A model generated the notes under the pieces. It was not told the DNA's origin. It saw only the letters and a list, made by a program, of their open reading frames with translations, and searched no databases. A stretch of DNA of 40,922 nucleotides from an uncultured Acidobacteriota bacterium (GTDB taxonomy: Bacteria > Acidobacteriota > UBA6911 > RPQK01 > JAJDTT01). Where the stretch lies: assembly GCA_951812665.1 (NCBI GenBank), contig CATOST010000006.1, positions 1 through 40,922 on the forward strand, written 5' to 3'. A program made the translations under genes and the position numbers. Below, in pieces: positions 25,660-34,874 of this stretch (its first letter is position 1; each line of letters begins with the position of its first letter).

Positions 25660-26631
25660 GTGAACCGCACGGAACGCCTTCTGGACTTGATTGCCTACCT
25701 CCTCAACTCCAGCGACCCGGTCTCCTGGAGAGAGATCAAGAACCACTTCCCGGAAGACTATTCCCGAGGCGTCGAGGAGTCGAATCAGCGAAAATTCGAG
25801 CGCGACAAGGCCGAACTCATCACCTTGGGGATTCCCATCGACTACAGGAGCGGCGCCGAGGTGTCCAAAGAGGGCTACGTCATCCGGGAGGACAAGCTCT
25901 TCCTTCGTGAAATCGAGTTCGATCCCACCGAGTCCTCCTTGCTGATGCTTTCGGCGGATGCCGTCCGGGACAATTCAAATTTTCCCTACCAGGCGCAGCT
26001 GAAATCGGCTCTCTACAAGATCATCAGCGTCAGTCAGGTGACCCCTCCGCCTCCCGAATTGAAGATCTCCTTTCCCAACGGGGGAAAAACCGGCAAATGG
26101 CCGAACCTGGTGCATCAGATCCGGGAAGCCTTGGAGCGGAAGAAGAGTATCGAGATCGAGTACTACGCCTTCTCCACGCGCGAGACGACCCGGCGCAAGG
26201 TCGATCCTTACGGCCTGATCTTGAGTAGGGGCCACTGGACGCTCGTGGGTTGGGACCACCTGCGGCAGGGGCTTCGATGCTTCGTCCTCGCCCGCATGAG
26301 CGAGGTCACCGTCAACCGGAAGCGCCCCGGGAGTCCCGACTACACGATTCCCAGTGGATTCACCTTGAAGCCGTACCAGAACCAACAACCCTGGGAACTG
26401 GCCATCCACGAGCCGGTTCGGGTTTCGGTGGAGATTTCCGAACACCGGTTGCCCGAACTCCTCCCCCAGTTGAACCGCGCCGTTCCCAGGGGTGAGAACC
26501 GCTTCGACCTCGAGGTGACCAACCGGTCCGGTTTCGTCTCCTGGGTTCTGGAACTGAAGACCGATGCCCGGGTTCTGGCTCCGGTGGAGATTCGAAACGA
26601 GATTCAGCGGACTCTCCGGAATCTGTTATGA
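25660..26631 (+). CDS. WYL-domain transcriptional regulator (PafB-like)
   Basis: 323 aa from a GTG; the upstream extension of the frame looks non-coding. An N-terminal winged HTH (NRTERLLDLIAYLLN, then VSWREIKNHFPEDY) is followed by an ESNQRKFERDKAEL helix and a WYL domain (about 160-235; the WYL triplet is WTL, in GHWTLVGWDHLRQG) and a C-terminal WCX extension. PafB/PafC pairs act as a heterodimeric DNA-damage activator in actinobacteria, and such WYL pairs bind nucleic acid ligands. It overlaps the next gene by 4 nt (ATGA). The target regulon here is unknown. Confidence 0.85.
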   Translation: MNRTERLLDLIAYLLNSSDPVSWREIKNHFPEDYSRGVEESNQRKFERDKAELITLGIPIDYRSGAEVSKEGYVIREDKLFLREIEFDPTESSLLMLSADAVRDNSNFPYQAQLKSALYKIISVSQVTPPPPELKISFPNGGKTGKWPNLVHQIREALERKKSIEIEYYAFSTRETTRRKVDPYGLILSRGHWTLVGWDHLRQGLRCFVLARMSEVTVNRKRPGSPDYTIPSGFTLKPYQNQQPWELAIHEPVRVSVEISEHRLPELLPQLNRAVPRGENRFDLEVTNRSGFVSWVLELKTDARVLAPVEIRNEIQRTLRNLL

Positions 26632-27596
26632 ACGTCGCAGATCGAATCAACCGCATACTCCTGATCATGAGCTACGTCTCCCAGAACCAGGGGATCTGGT
26701 TGGACGATCTGGCCAAAAAGGTGGAGATGCGCCCCCAGGACCTGTTGAAGGAGCTGGAATTCATGCTCCTCATCGGCAAGCCTCCGTTTCGGCCCGACGA
26801 CTATGTGGACATCTACGTGGAGGACCGGCGAGTCTTCATCGAGTTCGACCAGATGTTGAACCGTCCCCTGCGCTTCACCCGGCCCGAAGCGGTGGCGTTG
26901 CTGGTCTCTCTCCAGTTGCTGGACCCGGAAGTGGATCCCGAAGCCGTCAGGTCCCTGAAGAGCAAGATCCGCCAGGCCATCGCCCGCTCGGAGGACTCCC
27001 GTTCCCGGATCGAGAATCGAGTCGTCGTGGACCGGCCGTCCCGGCCCGTCTCGGAACACTTTGCGCTCTTGCGCCAAGCCGTTGAGGATCACCTCAAGGT
27101 GCGGATCGACTACTACTCGTTGACCCGAAACGAGACCTTGAGCCGCAACATTCACCCCTACTACCTGATGAAACGTCTGGGCTACTGGTACGTGGAGGGT
27201 TACTGCGAGCTGAGACGTGACGTTCGGACCTTCAAGTTCGATCGGGTCCTGGCTGTGGACCTGTTGAACGACTCCTTCTCTCTCCCCGAGGGTGTGGACG
27301 TGCGCCAAGACCGAGACAACTTCCTGCGGTTTCCCGGCGATCGCGAGATTCGGGTCCATTTCGACGCGGACGTGGCTCCCTGGGTCAAGGAGCAATGGGG
27401 GGATTCGGTGGAACCAGGAAAGGACGGGGGGGTGGTCCTGACCCTGGAGAGTGAGACGCTGGAGTTCCCTTCCCGCCTGGTTCTGCGATTTGCTCCTCAC
27501 GCCCGCCCTTTGAGCCCTCCCGAGTTGATCGAGAAGGTCCGGAGCGATGCCAGGAAGGTGTTGGACCTGTACGATACGCCGGTTTCGACTTCATGA
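26628..27596 (+). CDS. WYL-domain transcriptional regulator (PafC-like)
   Basis: 322 aa, starting 4 nt inside the end of the previous gene, so the pair is translationally coupled. It has an N-terminal winged HTH (ADRINRILLIMSYVSQNQ), a middle linker, a WYL domain with the intact motif in LGYWYVEGYCELRRDVRTF, and a WCX domain after about residue 235. It is a paralogue of the first WYL protein in architecture but differs strongly in sequence, as in PafB/PafC and DriD-like systems. Confidence 0.85.
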   Translation: MNVADRINRILLIMSYVSQNQGIWLDDLAKKVEMRPQDLLKELEFMLLIGKPPFRPDDYVDIYVEDRRVFIEFDQMLNRPLRFTRPEAVALLVSLQLLDPEVDPEAVRSLKSKIRQAIARSEDSRSRIENRVVVDRPSRPVSEHFALLRQAVEDHLKVRIDYYSLTRNETLSRNIHPYYLMKRLGYWYVEGYCELRRDVRTFKFDRVLAVDLLNDSFSLPEGVDVRQDRDNFLRFPGDREIRVHFDADVAPWVKEQWGDSVEPGKDGGVVLTLESETLEFPSRLVLRFAPHARPLSPPELIEKVRSDARKVLDLYDTPVSTS

Positions 27597-27817
27597 GTGC
27601 CGCTGCCTGTCGCCGGTGCCGGATCACCAGGCCGCAACTTCCACCAGGGAGCGCGATGATCGCGCCGGATTTTCGCTTCCGGCAGGTGTCCGGCACCGTC
27701 GGCTCCCCGGAGACTTCGATAGAATATCGATAGTGGACTGATGATCATCATGCACCCGGCGACCCAGCGAGCAATTCGGGGCAGAAGGCAACCCAAACAA
27801 GGATGGAGAATGTCGTC

Positions 27818-28378
27818 ATGAAGAAAACAGCGCGAAGGGGTGTCGTGCCCGTCTGGATGGTTTTTCTGGCTCTGTCCTGCGGACCGGCGCCCGACGAGGA
27901 CGTCTCGACCGGGTCTGAAGCGGGAGCGGAGGCCGATGCCGGCTTGGCTGCGGCCGCGATCCTCCATCCCACCGAAGGAAACGACACCGAGGGAATCGTC
28001 GCCTTCGCGGAGATGGGCGGTGGAATTCACGTCATGGCTCACGTGACCGGGCTGGAGCCGGGCCGATACGGCCTTCACGTGCACGAGATGGGAGACTGCA
28101 GTTCGGGGGATGGGACGAGCGCGGGCGCAATCTTCGACCCCGAAGGATCCGGCTCGGGGACTCCCGCCGGTCAATTGGGCGAGATCGAAGCCGACGAGAG
28201 CGGCATGGCCCACTTCATGACCGACCTGGACCAGATCGCCCTGTCGGAGGGTCCTCGATCCGTGGTCGGCCGCTCGGTCGTCATCATGACGGCCGGAGGA
28301 GAGACCGTCGCGTCCCTGGCCTGTGGAGTCATCGAACCTCAGGCGGCAGGCGCCATGCGCGAGGGTTCGGGATTCTGA
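27818..28378 (+). CDS. Degenerate Cu/Zn superoxide dismutase-like lipoprotein
   Basis: 186 aa from the ATG at 27818, with GGAGA 8 nt upstream; an ATG at 27803 overlaps that site. A lipobox (FLALSC, Cys21) marks a lipoprotein. The SOD fold shows in LEPGRYGLHVHEMGDCSS, with two of the Cu-ligand His kept (H87, H89) and both disulfide Cys (C94, C169 in LACGVIE). The bridging His (here A104 in AGAIFDP), the Zn-loop His residues, the Zn Asp (here Q119 in QLGEI) and the last Cu His (M157) are all missing, as is the catalytic Arg (S166). It is unlikely to be an active dismutase; metal binding or a structural role is possible. Confidence 0.75.
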   Translation: MKKTARRGVVPVWMVFLALSCGPAPDEDVSTGSEAGAEADAGLAAAAILHPTEGNDTEGIVAFAEMGGGIHVMAHVTGLEPGRYGLHVHEMGDCSSGDGTSAGAIFDPEGSGSGTPAGQLGEIEADESGMAHFMTDLDQIALSEGPRSVVGRSVVIMTAGGETVASLACGVIEPQAAGAMREGSGF

Positions 28379-28458
28379 TCCCCGATGCTCCTGATCCCGG
28401 CCCCGTTCTGGAGCATCTGCCCGACTCCATAACCGGCCAAGTACTCCGTCTCAGGCGG

Positions 28459-28941
28459 TCAGTCTGAAACCTTGAGTTCCGCCGTCAACCTCCTGTTGCC
28501 CCAGTCCGCCCTGAGTATGGCCCCTCCGGTGTCATGGCCGTACCTGCTGCGGAGGAGGTAGATGGTGAACGTCTCCACGTTCGCGTCGACGACTTCCGTC
28601 TTGAGGGGAACTACGGCCTCGCCGCCATTCAAGACCAACTCCCATTGGTCGGCGCCCACGCACTTGGCCTGCAGCTTGTAGTCGCCCGCAGGAATCGAGA
28701 CCCCGCCGGACACCAGATTCGCTTCCGTCTTCATGGTCGTGGGCGCGTTCATGCCCATGCGCCAGATCAATCCCGGTTCGGCCTTGCCCAGCATGTCGCG
28801 GCCCCGGAGCGAGGGTCGCCCATACTCGATGGAGACCTTCTTCTCCTTCAAGGTCAACTCGGCGGTCCCACGGAGATCCTGCTGGGCCTCCAACGAGAAC
28901 TGAGTCAACAGAACTGCTGCAACGACGAGAGCTTTCTTCAT
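28459..28941 (-). CDS. DUF2911 exported protein
   Basis: 160 aa from the ATG at 28941 (GAGGAGA ribosome binding site). A signal peptide (KKALVVAAVLLTQFSLEAQ) precedes the DUF2911 core: VSIEYGRPSLRGRDMLG, then WRMGMNAPTTMKTE and the strand IPAGDYKLQA. The family is common in Bacteroidota and Acidobacteriota and has no known activity. The frame is open upstream as far as 29481 but that part is not protein-like. It faces the SOD-like gene tail to tail. Confidence 0.85.
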   Translation of the reverse strand: MKKALVVAAVLLTQFSLEAQQDLRGTAELTLKEKKVSIEYGRPSLRGRDMLGKAEPGLIWRMGMNAPTTMKTEANLVSGGVSIPAGDYKLQAKCVGADQWELVLNGGEAVVPLKTEVVDANVETFTIYLLRSRYGHDTGGAILRADWGNRRLTAELKVSD

Positions 28942-29093
28942 GAATCTTCTCCTCAATCGATTCCTTGATGGAACGTGTGAACTCGACCCGGCGCCAGCGG
29001 CCTCCACAGGCTGTTGGACGCGCAGAATCACACAACATTTTTCGGCTGGCGTCAATTCGAGCGGGCAGCATCGTCGACCTGACCGGTACGACG

Positions 29094-29140
29094 TTGACGG
29101 ACGAAAATTCAGCAGCGTATACTTGACCAAGGTTGACCAA
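29094..29140 (+). promoter_or_regulatory. Promoter and direct-repeat operator of the Phd/PIN module
   Basis: TTGACG (29094-29099), an 18-nt spacer and TATACT (29118-29123) form a sigma-70-like promoter. Two TTGACCAA copies (29123-29130, 29133-29140) start in its -10 with a 10-bp period, one helical turn, as expected for an autoregulatory antitoxin site. Confidence 0.55.
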
Positions 29141-29154
29141 CTTCGGAGCTGGAC

Positions 29155-29400
29155 ATGGCTGAAACGGTCTACAATCTTTACGACGCCAAGTCGTCGCTCT
29201 CGCGCCTCGTTGATCGGGCTGCTCGAGGAGAGGAGATCATCATCGCCAAATCCGGAAAACCCTTGGCTCGTTTGGGTCCCCTGCGACAAAGAGTCGCTCA
29301 GCGCCAGCCCGGGGGATGGGAAGGCCGTGTTTACATCTCGGAAGACTTTGACGAGCCACTGCCGCCGGAGATCCTGTCGGCATTCGAAGGACGGGGGTGA
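29155..29400 (+). CDS. Phd/YefM-type antitoxin
   Basis: 81 aa, GGAGC ribosome binding site 8 nt upstream. It opens with the Phd dimer signature (YNLYDAKSSLSRLVDRAARGEE and IIIAKSGKPLARL), a DNA-binding fold, and has a C-terminal tail ending DEPLPPEILSAFEG that should wrap the toxin, typical of antitoxins paired with PIN toxins. It overlaps the toxin start by 4 nt. Confidence 0.88.
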   Translation: MAETVYNLYDAKSSLSRLVDRAARGEEIIIAKSGKPLARLGPLRQRVAQRQPGGWEGRVYISEDFDEPLPPEILSAFEGRG

Positions 29401-29774
29401 ACTTGCTGCTGCTGGATACCCATGTCTTCCTGTGGTGGCGAAGCCAGCCCACCAGGATATCTCCAGACGTGACCAGGGCAATTGCGTCCGCTGAGGTCGT
29501 CTTCGTCAGCGCAGCCTCGGCCTGGGAAGCTTCGATCAAAGCCGCCCTGGGGAAGCTGAAGCTCCCTGAGAGCTTCGAGTCAGGAGTTGCCAAGAGCGGC
29601 TTTCAACAGTTGCCTATCGGCTTTGGCCACGCCAGCCAGGTTTCAGACCTGCCCCCTCACCACCAGGATCCCTTCGATCGCATGCTGATTGCCCAGGCAC
29701 GGTCGGAGGGCTTGACCCTGGTCAGCCACGATCGACGGCTGGCACCCTACGACGTGCCTATCCTCTGGGTTTGA
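29397..29774 (+). CDS. PIN-domain toxin
   Basis: 125 aa from a GTG overlapping the antitoxin stop (GTGA). Acidic residues in LLLDTHVFLWW, SAWEASIKAALGKL, DPFDRMLIAQA and VSHDRRLAPYD are the PIN nuclease set. It belongs to a different PIN branch from the toxin at 15806, with the DTH-x-FLWW opening typical of Phd-linked PIN toxins. Confidence 0.88.
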   Translation: MNLLLLDTHVFLWWRSQPTRISPDVTRAIASAEVVFVSAASAWEASIKAALGKLKLPESFESGVAKSGFQQLPIGFGHASQVSDLPPHHQDPFDRMLIAQARSEGLTLVSHDRRLAPYDVPILWV

Positions 29775-29890
29775 TCTTTGGCCCCGGAATAGCTTTACGT
29801 GGACAGCCGAACCGGAAGAATCCAGATCACATTTCTCATGAAGCGGAAGAAATCCACTGTGCGCTGTTCGCGTCCCCGGGACCGTTCCGC

Positions 29891-31690
29891 ATGAGCCGCC
29901 ACTCTCTCAATCTGAGATATCTGAGCTGCGTTCTCGCTTGGTTCAGCCTCATCTCCTGTGGCTCTGACCCTGGGGACCGCCCGAACGTGGTGCTGGTCAT
30001 CACGGACGACCAGGGATATGGAGATCTGGGCTGCCACGGCAACCCTGTTCTCAAGACGCCCAACCTCGATCGGTTGGCCGGCGAGTCGGTGCGCCTGACG
30101 GACTACCACGTTGCTCCCACCTGTTCGCCGACCCGCAGCGCCCTCCAGACCGGGCGTTGGACCAACCGGACCGGCGTCTGGCACACCATCATGGGCCGCT
30201 CGCTCTTGCGTGAGGATGAAGTGACGCTGGGCCAGGTCTTCCGGGATGCCGGCTATGCCACGGGCATGTTCGGCAAGTGGCATCTGGGTGACAACTATCC
30301 CTTTTGGCCCGAAGATCGCGGCTACACCGAGGTCATGCGCCATGCTGCGGGAGGCATCGGCCAGACACCCGACTACTGGGACAACGCCTACTTCGATGGC
30401 AGCTACTTCCACAACTCCAGACCCGAACCGGTAGAGGGGTTCTGCACGGACGTCTGGTTCGAGTACGCCCGGCGATTTATCGCTGCTCAGAAAAAGGCGG
30501 GCAAGCCCTTCTTTGCCTACATTTCGACCAATGCCCCCCACGGCCCCATGCACTCACCCGAATCCTTCAGTACCCCCTATGGGCATCCGGACACGAAGCT
30601 GGCCAACTTCTTCGGCATGATCGCCAACATCGACGACAACCTGGGGCGGCTCCGATCCTTTTTGGATCAGGAAGGGCTGGCGCGGAACACGATCTTCATC
30701 TTCACCACCGACAACGGCTCGTCGGCCGGAGACCTGGTATTCAACGCAGGCATGCGGGGCAGGAAGGGGAGCGAATACGATGGGGGCCATCGGGTGCCGT
30801 TCTTCATCCACTGGCCGGAAGGTGGCCCCATCGCCGGAAGGGACGTCGACCCCATCACAGCTCACGTCGACGTGCTGCCGACTCTGGCTGACCTATGTGG
30901 GATCCGGGCGCCGAAGGGCGTGACGTTGGATGGGCGGAGCGTCCGTCCCCTGTTGTTCGATGAGGTGGCCCCGGAGCATGGCCGTTGGCCCGACCGGATC
31001 CTGGTCACGGACTCGCAACGGGTCAAGGATCCGATCAAGTGGCGCAAGAGTTCGGTCATGACGAGCCGTTGGCGGCTGGTGAATGGCGAAGAGCTCTATG
31101 ACATCAAAGCCGACCCTGGCCAACAGCAGGACGTCGCGCCGTCGCATCCGCAGGTGGTGGAACGCTTGAGGGACTTCTACGATTCCTGGTGGGCCGAGTT
31201 GGAGCCCACCTTTGACCAGGACGCCCGGATCTACCTGGGACATGAAGCGGACAATCCGACGACTCTGACCAGTCACGACTGGATCACCACGGGTAATCCC
31301 CCCTGGAACCAATCCCAAATCCGCGATGCCCGGACCGGTGCCGGCCGCACCGGCCACTGGAACGTCCACGTGGCCCACGAGGGGGACTATGAGTTCCGCC
31401 TGCGCCGCTGGCCGGCAGAAGCGGACACGCCGATCACGGCCGGTCTCGACCCCGGCGCACCGGTCCCGGGTGAGCCGGCCTTCCGGACCACGCCCGGGAA
31501 GGCTCTGGCCATCGTGCAGGCCAAGTTGGAGATTGCTGGCCAGGAAGTGGAGAAATCCGTTGCCCCCGGTGCCAAGGAGGCCGTCTTCAACCTGAAACTG
31601 AGCCCCGGCCCCGCTACAGTGACGGCCCGCTTCATCACCGGGGACGGCCAAGCCTACGGGGCATACTACGTGTCCGTGAAGAGGCGGTGA
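29891..31690 (+). CDS. Formylglycine sulfatase lipoprotein (arylsulfatase-like)
   Basis: 599 aa from the ATG at 29891; the open frame starts earlier with a TTG but without a signal. A lipobox (LISC, Cys23) anchors it. Metal residues DD (39-40) are followed by the sulfatase signature CSPTRSALQTGR, in which C78 is to become formylglycine, then GKWHLGD and TNAPHGPMHSPE. After about residue 455 a beta-rich C-terminal domain is added, as in many planctomycete arylsulfatases. It hydrolyses sulfate esters, probably on sulfated polysaccharide; substrate unknown. Confidence 0.92.
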   Translation: MSRHSLNLRYLSCVLAWFSLISCGSDPGDRPNVVLVITDDQGYGDLGCHGNPVLKTPNLDRLAGESVRLTDYHVAPTCSPTRSALQTGRWTNRTGVWHTIMGRSLLREDEVTLGQVFRDAGYATGMFGKWHLGDNYPFWPEDRGYTEVMRHAAGGIGQTPDYWDNAYFDGSYFHNSRPEPVEGFCTDVWFEYARRFIAAQKKAGKPFFAYISTNAPHGPMHSPESFSTPYGHPDTKLANFFGMIANIDDNLGRLRSFLDQEGLARNTIFIFTTDNGSSAGDLVFNAGMRGRKGSEYDGGHRVPFFIHWPEGGPIAGRDVDPITAHVDVLPTLADLCGIRAPKGVTLDGRSVRPLLFDEVAPEHGRWPDRILVTDSQRVKDPIKWRKSSVMTSRWRLVNGEELYDIKADPGQQQDVAPSHPQVVERLRDFYDSWWAELEPTFDQDARIYLGHEADNPTTLTSHDWITTGNPPWNQSQIRDARTGAGRTGHWNVHVAHEGDYEFRLRRWPAEADTPITAGLDPGAPVPGEPAFRTTPGKALAIVQAKLEIAGQEVEKSVAPGAKEAVFNLKLSPGPATVTARFITGDGQAYGAYYVSVKRR

Positions 31691-31784
31691 AGCCGGTCCG
31701 GTCAAATGCCAAGACGGCGTTGGCCGCGGGCTGTCATCCGGCTTTCCCGATGAATTGGACCGGGCGGGAGACTCTCAGTCGAGA

Positions 31785-33260
31785 TCACAACGTCCAACCG
31801 GGACGGAATTCCCGCTTCAGCAGCGCAGTGGCCTCGGGAGAGTTGGTGACCCGCAGGTTATCAGCGTCCCAGTCGAGCTTGGCTCCGGAGCGGTGGGCAA
31901 CGGCACCCAGGTTGACCGCCTCCGAGAGGGGGCCGGAATAGCCGAAGTGGCTGCTCGTTAGGCTCCCCGTCTTGCAGGCGGCGATCCACTCGGCGCGATG
32001 GCCCACCTCAGCCGTTCGCCGCCATTCCTCGTGATGTTTGTAGGCGGCCATCCACTCGGCACGACGGCCGATTTCCGCACCGACGGACGGGGGGATGCTC
32101 GGCTTGGGCGGCTTGAAGTTGGCGAACTTTTCCACAGGCCAGAGCATCCGCTGCGGGTAATTCACCAGCAGCATTCCCTCGGTGCCCACAAAGACCCCCC
32201 AGGCCCAGTCTGGGAAGTCATTTTCGGCAACGACCGGTGGCGGTTGACCGCCTCGCGTCCAGGTCAGGGTCACCGGCGGCATCTTTCCGCGGGCCGGAAA
32301 CCGGTAGCGGACATGGATCCGCTCGGGAGCCATCTCGGGATGCGGCGGCGGTCCCTCGGCCTCCACTGAGATCGGATAGCGGAGATTCAGAGCCCAGAAG
32401 GCCAGGTTGAAGTAGTGGGTGGCGGTGTTGCCGAGACCACCGATGCCGAAATCCCACCAGCTCTGCCAGTTGCCGCCGCAGCCGCGGGAATAGGTGGGAT
32501 GATAGGGGCGGTAAGGCGCCGTCCCCAGGAAGAGATCCCAGTGAAGCCCTTTGGGGACGGGTGGTGTCTCCGTCGGGCGGTTCCTCGGGCTGCGTCTCCC
32601 GCGGACCCGGATATGGCATTCCTCCACCGCGCCAATGGCTCCGCCGCGGACCAGTTCGACGATGCGGCGGAAGTTGTCCGAGGCGTGGATCTGGGTTCCC
32701 AACTGCGTCGCTACCTTCTTCTCAGCGGCGACCTTGGCCAGCATGCGAGCTTCGAAGACCGAGATGGCTCCCGGCTTTTCGCAGTAGACGTGCTTTCCGC
32801 GCTGCATCGCCGCAAGACTGGCCGGAGCGTGGGTGTGATCGGGAGTGGTCACTACCACCGCGTCGATCTCGCGGTCCAACTCGTCGAGCATCTGGCGGTA
32901 ATCGTGGAATTTCTTGGCTTGTCCATAACGGGCCAAGGCGTGTCCGGGAGGATTCCGGCGCCTTGGAGCCGATTCGTCTGCCGACCGCTCGTCAGTGTCG
33001 CAGAGAGCCACGATGTTCTCTCCGGTCATCTCCGGCCGGGACGACGGCTTGACTCTCATACCCGTCGAGTACTCCACGTTCTCCCCCGCGAAGTGGGCGA
33101 GGTTCCACGCCCCCATGCCGCCGACACCGATAACGGCGATGTTGAGCCTTTCGTTGGCCGGGTAGCCCCAGACCGACCGGCTGTTGGGGAGAATCACCAA
33201 CCCCGCCGCGGCACGGCCCGCAGTGCTGAGAAAACGCCGGCGCTTCCACTGGTTCGTCAT
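31785..33260 (-). CDS. Gfo/Idh/MocA-family oxidoreductase, Tat-exported (copy 1)
   Basis: 491 aa. A twin-arginine signal (KRRRFLSTAGRAAAGL) precedes a Rossmann domain with GVGGMG (45-50) and the catalytic EKP (161-163, in YCEKPGA), then the C-terminal alpha/beta domain with THYFNLAFWALN. The enzymes oxidise or isomerise sugars with NAD(P). An internal 22-residue duplication (RRAEWMAAYK and HRAEWIAACK) lies near residues 410-440. Roughly three quarters of residues match copy 2, with differences spread over the protein, so they have diverged as functional genes. Confidence 0.9.
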   Translation of the reverse strand: MTNQWKRRRFLSTAGRAAAGLVILPNSRSVWGYPANERLNIAVIGVGGMGAWNLAHFAGENVEYSTGMRVKPSSRPEMTGENIVALCDTDERSADESAPRRRNPPGHALARYGQAKKFHDYRQMLDELDREIDAVVVTTPDHTHAPASLAAMQRGKHVYCEKPGAISVFEARMLAKVAAEKKVATQLGTQIHASDNFRRIVELVRGGAIGAVEECHIRVRGRRSPRNRPTETPPVPKGLHWDLFLGTAPYRPYHPTYSRGCGGNWQSWWDFGIGGLGNTATHYFNLAFWALNLRYPISVEAEGPPPHPEMAPERIHVRYRFPARGKMPPVTLTWTRGGQPPPVVAENDFPDWAWGVFVGTEGMLLVNYPQRMLWPVEKFANFKPPKPSIPPSVGAEIGRRAEWMAAYKHHEEWRRTAEVGHRAEWIAACKTGSLTSSHFGYSGPLSEAVNLGAVAHRSGAKLDWDADNLRVTNSPEATALLKREFRPGWTL

Positions 33261-33369
33261 CGTTCCTGCTCCATCAATATTCGGCCATTCCAGATGTGGA
33301 TTGAATCTCGATCTTGCATCCTCCGCCGGACGCTCTCATGGACCGTCCGGATGCAATGGCGACAAAATT

Positions 33370-33386
33370 GACTGTCCCCTTTTTGG
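33370..33386 (+). repeat. GACTGTCCCC motif, copy 1
   Basis: GACTGTCCCCTTTTTGG, one base different from the copies at 35190 and 36521, in the spacer between the two Gfo/Idh/MocA units. Confidence 0.6.
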
Positions 33387-33398
33387 TTCCCATTGAGA

Positions 33399-34874
33399 TC
33401 ACAACGTCCAACCGGGACGATATTCCCGCCTGAGCAGCGCGTTGGCCGCCGGAGAGTCGGTGACCCGCAAATTGGCGGCGTCCCAGTCGAGTTTGGCGCC
33501 GGTACGGTAGGCGAGGCTACCCAGCATGACCGCCTCCGAGATGGGGCCGGAAGCGCCGAAGTTGCAGCTCGTCGCGCTCCCGGTCTTGCAGGCGGCAATC
33601 CACTCGGCGCGATGGCCGACTTCAGCCGTACGACGCCAGTCCGGGTGAGCCTTGTAGGCGGCCACCCATGGAGCGCGAAGACCGATTTCCGCACCGATCG
33701 ACGGCGGGAGGTTCGGCTCGGGCGGCTTGAAGTCCGCGAACTTTTCGGCGGGCCAGAGCATCCGCTGCCCGTAGCTTGCCAGCAGCATTCCCTCGGTGCC
33801 CACGAAGACGCCCCAGGGCCAGTCGGGAAACTCGTTCTCCGCAAAAACTGCCGGTGGTTGAGTTCCATGTGTCCAGGTCAGCGTGACCGGCGGCATCTCT
33901 CCGCGCGCCGGAAACCGGTAGCGGACGTGAAGCTGTCCGGGTGTCGTCTCGGGGTGAGGTGGCAGCCCCTCGGCCTCCACTGAGACCGGATAGCGAAGAT
34001 TCAGAGCCCGGAAGGCCAACGTCAGGTAGTGGCAGCCCATGTTGCCGAGATTTCCGGAGCCGAAATCCCACCACCGATGCCAGTTGCCACCGCAACCGCG
34101 GGAATAGGTGGGGTGATAGGGACGGTAAGGCGCCGGCCCCAGGAAAAGATCCCAATGAAGCCCTTTGGGGATGGGCGGTGTTTCCGTCGGGCGGTCACTT
34201 GGGCCGCGTCCCGAGCGGAGCCAGATATGGCAACTCTCCACCGCGCCGATGGCTCCGGCGCGAATCAGCTCGACGACGCGGCGGTGGTTGTCCGTGGCGT
34301 GCATCTGGGTTCCCAATTGTGTCGCCACCTGCTGCTCGGCAGCCACCTTGGCCATCATACGCGCCTCGAAGACCGAGTTGGCTCCCGGCTTCTCGCAGTA
34401 AACGTGCTTGCCGAGCCGCATCGCCGCGACACTCGCCGGAGCGTGGTTGTGGTTCGGAGTGCTCACCACCACGGCGTCGATCTGTCGGCCGAACTCGTCG
34501 AGCATCTGCCGGTAATCGTTGAATTTTTTCGCTCGTCCATAGCGGGCGAAGGCGTGGCTCGGAGGATTCCGGCGTCCTGGAGTCAATTCGGCCGCCGCCC
34601 GCTCGTCCACGTCGCAGAGAGCCACGATGTTCTCCCCGGTCATTTCCGGCTGCGAGGACGGCTTGACTCTCATGCCCGACTGGAATTCCACGTTTTCCCC
34701 CGCGATGTGGGCGAGGTTCCATCCCCCCATTCCGCCGGCGCCGACAACGGCGACATCAAGCTTCTCATTGGCCGGGTAGCCCCAAACCGAACCGCTGTTC
34801 CGGAGAATCACCAACCCCGCCGCTGCACGGCCCGCAGTGCTGAGAAAATGTCGGCGCTTCCACTGGTTCGTCAT
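33399..34874 (-). CDS. Gfo/Idh/MocA-family oxidoreductase, Tat-exported (copy 2)
   Basis: 491 aa, the same length as copy 1 with the same landmarks: Tat signal, Rossmann GAGGMG, EKP in YCEKPGA and the same internal 22-residue repeat (LRAPWVAAYK and HRAEWIAACK). Substitutions relative to copy 1 cluster in the loops around residues 85-110, 220-235 and 405-430, which could change the substrate. Upstream of it lies foldback element copy B, so the promoter region may have been altered. Confidence 0.9.
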   Translation of the reverse strand: MTNQWKRRHFLSTAGRAAAGLVILRNSGSVWGYPANEKLDVAVVGAGGMGGWNLAHIAGENVEFQSGMRVKPSSQPEMTGENIVALCDVDERAAAELTPGRRNPPSHAFARYGRAKKFNDYRQMLDEFGRQIDAVVVSTPNHNHAPASVAAMRLGKHVYCEKPGANSVFEARMMAKVAAEQQVATQLGTQMHATDNHRRVVELIRAGAIGAVESCHIWLRSGRGPSDRPTETPPIPKGLHWDLFLGPAPYRPYHPTYSRGCGGNWHRWWDFGSGNLGNMGCHYLTLAFRALNLRYPVSVEAEGLPPHPETTPGQLHVRYRFPARGEMPPVTLTWTHGTQPPAVFAENEFPDWPWGVFVGTEGMLLASYGQRMLWPAEKFADFKPPEPNLPPSIGAEIGLRAPWVAAYKAHPDWRRTAEVGHRAEWIAACKTGSATSCNFGASGPISEAVMLGSLAYRTGAKLDWDAANLRVTDSPAANALLRREYRPGWTL

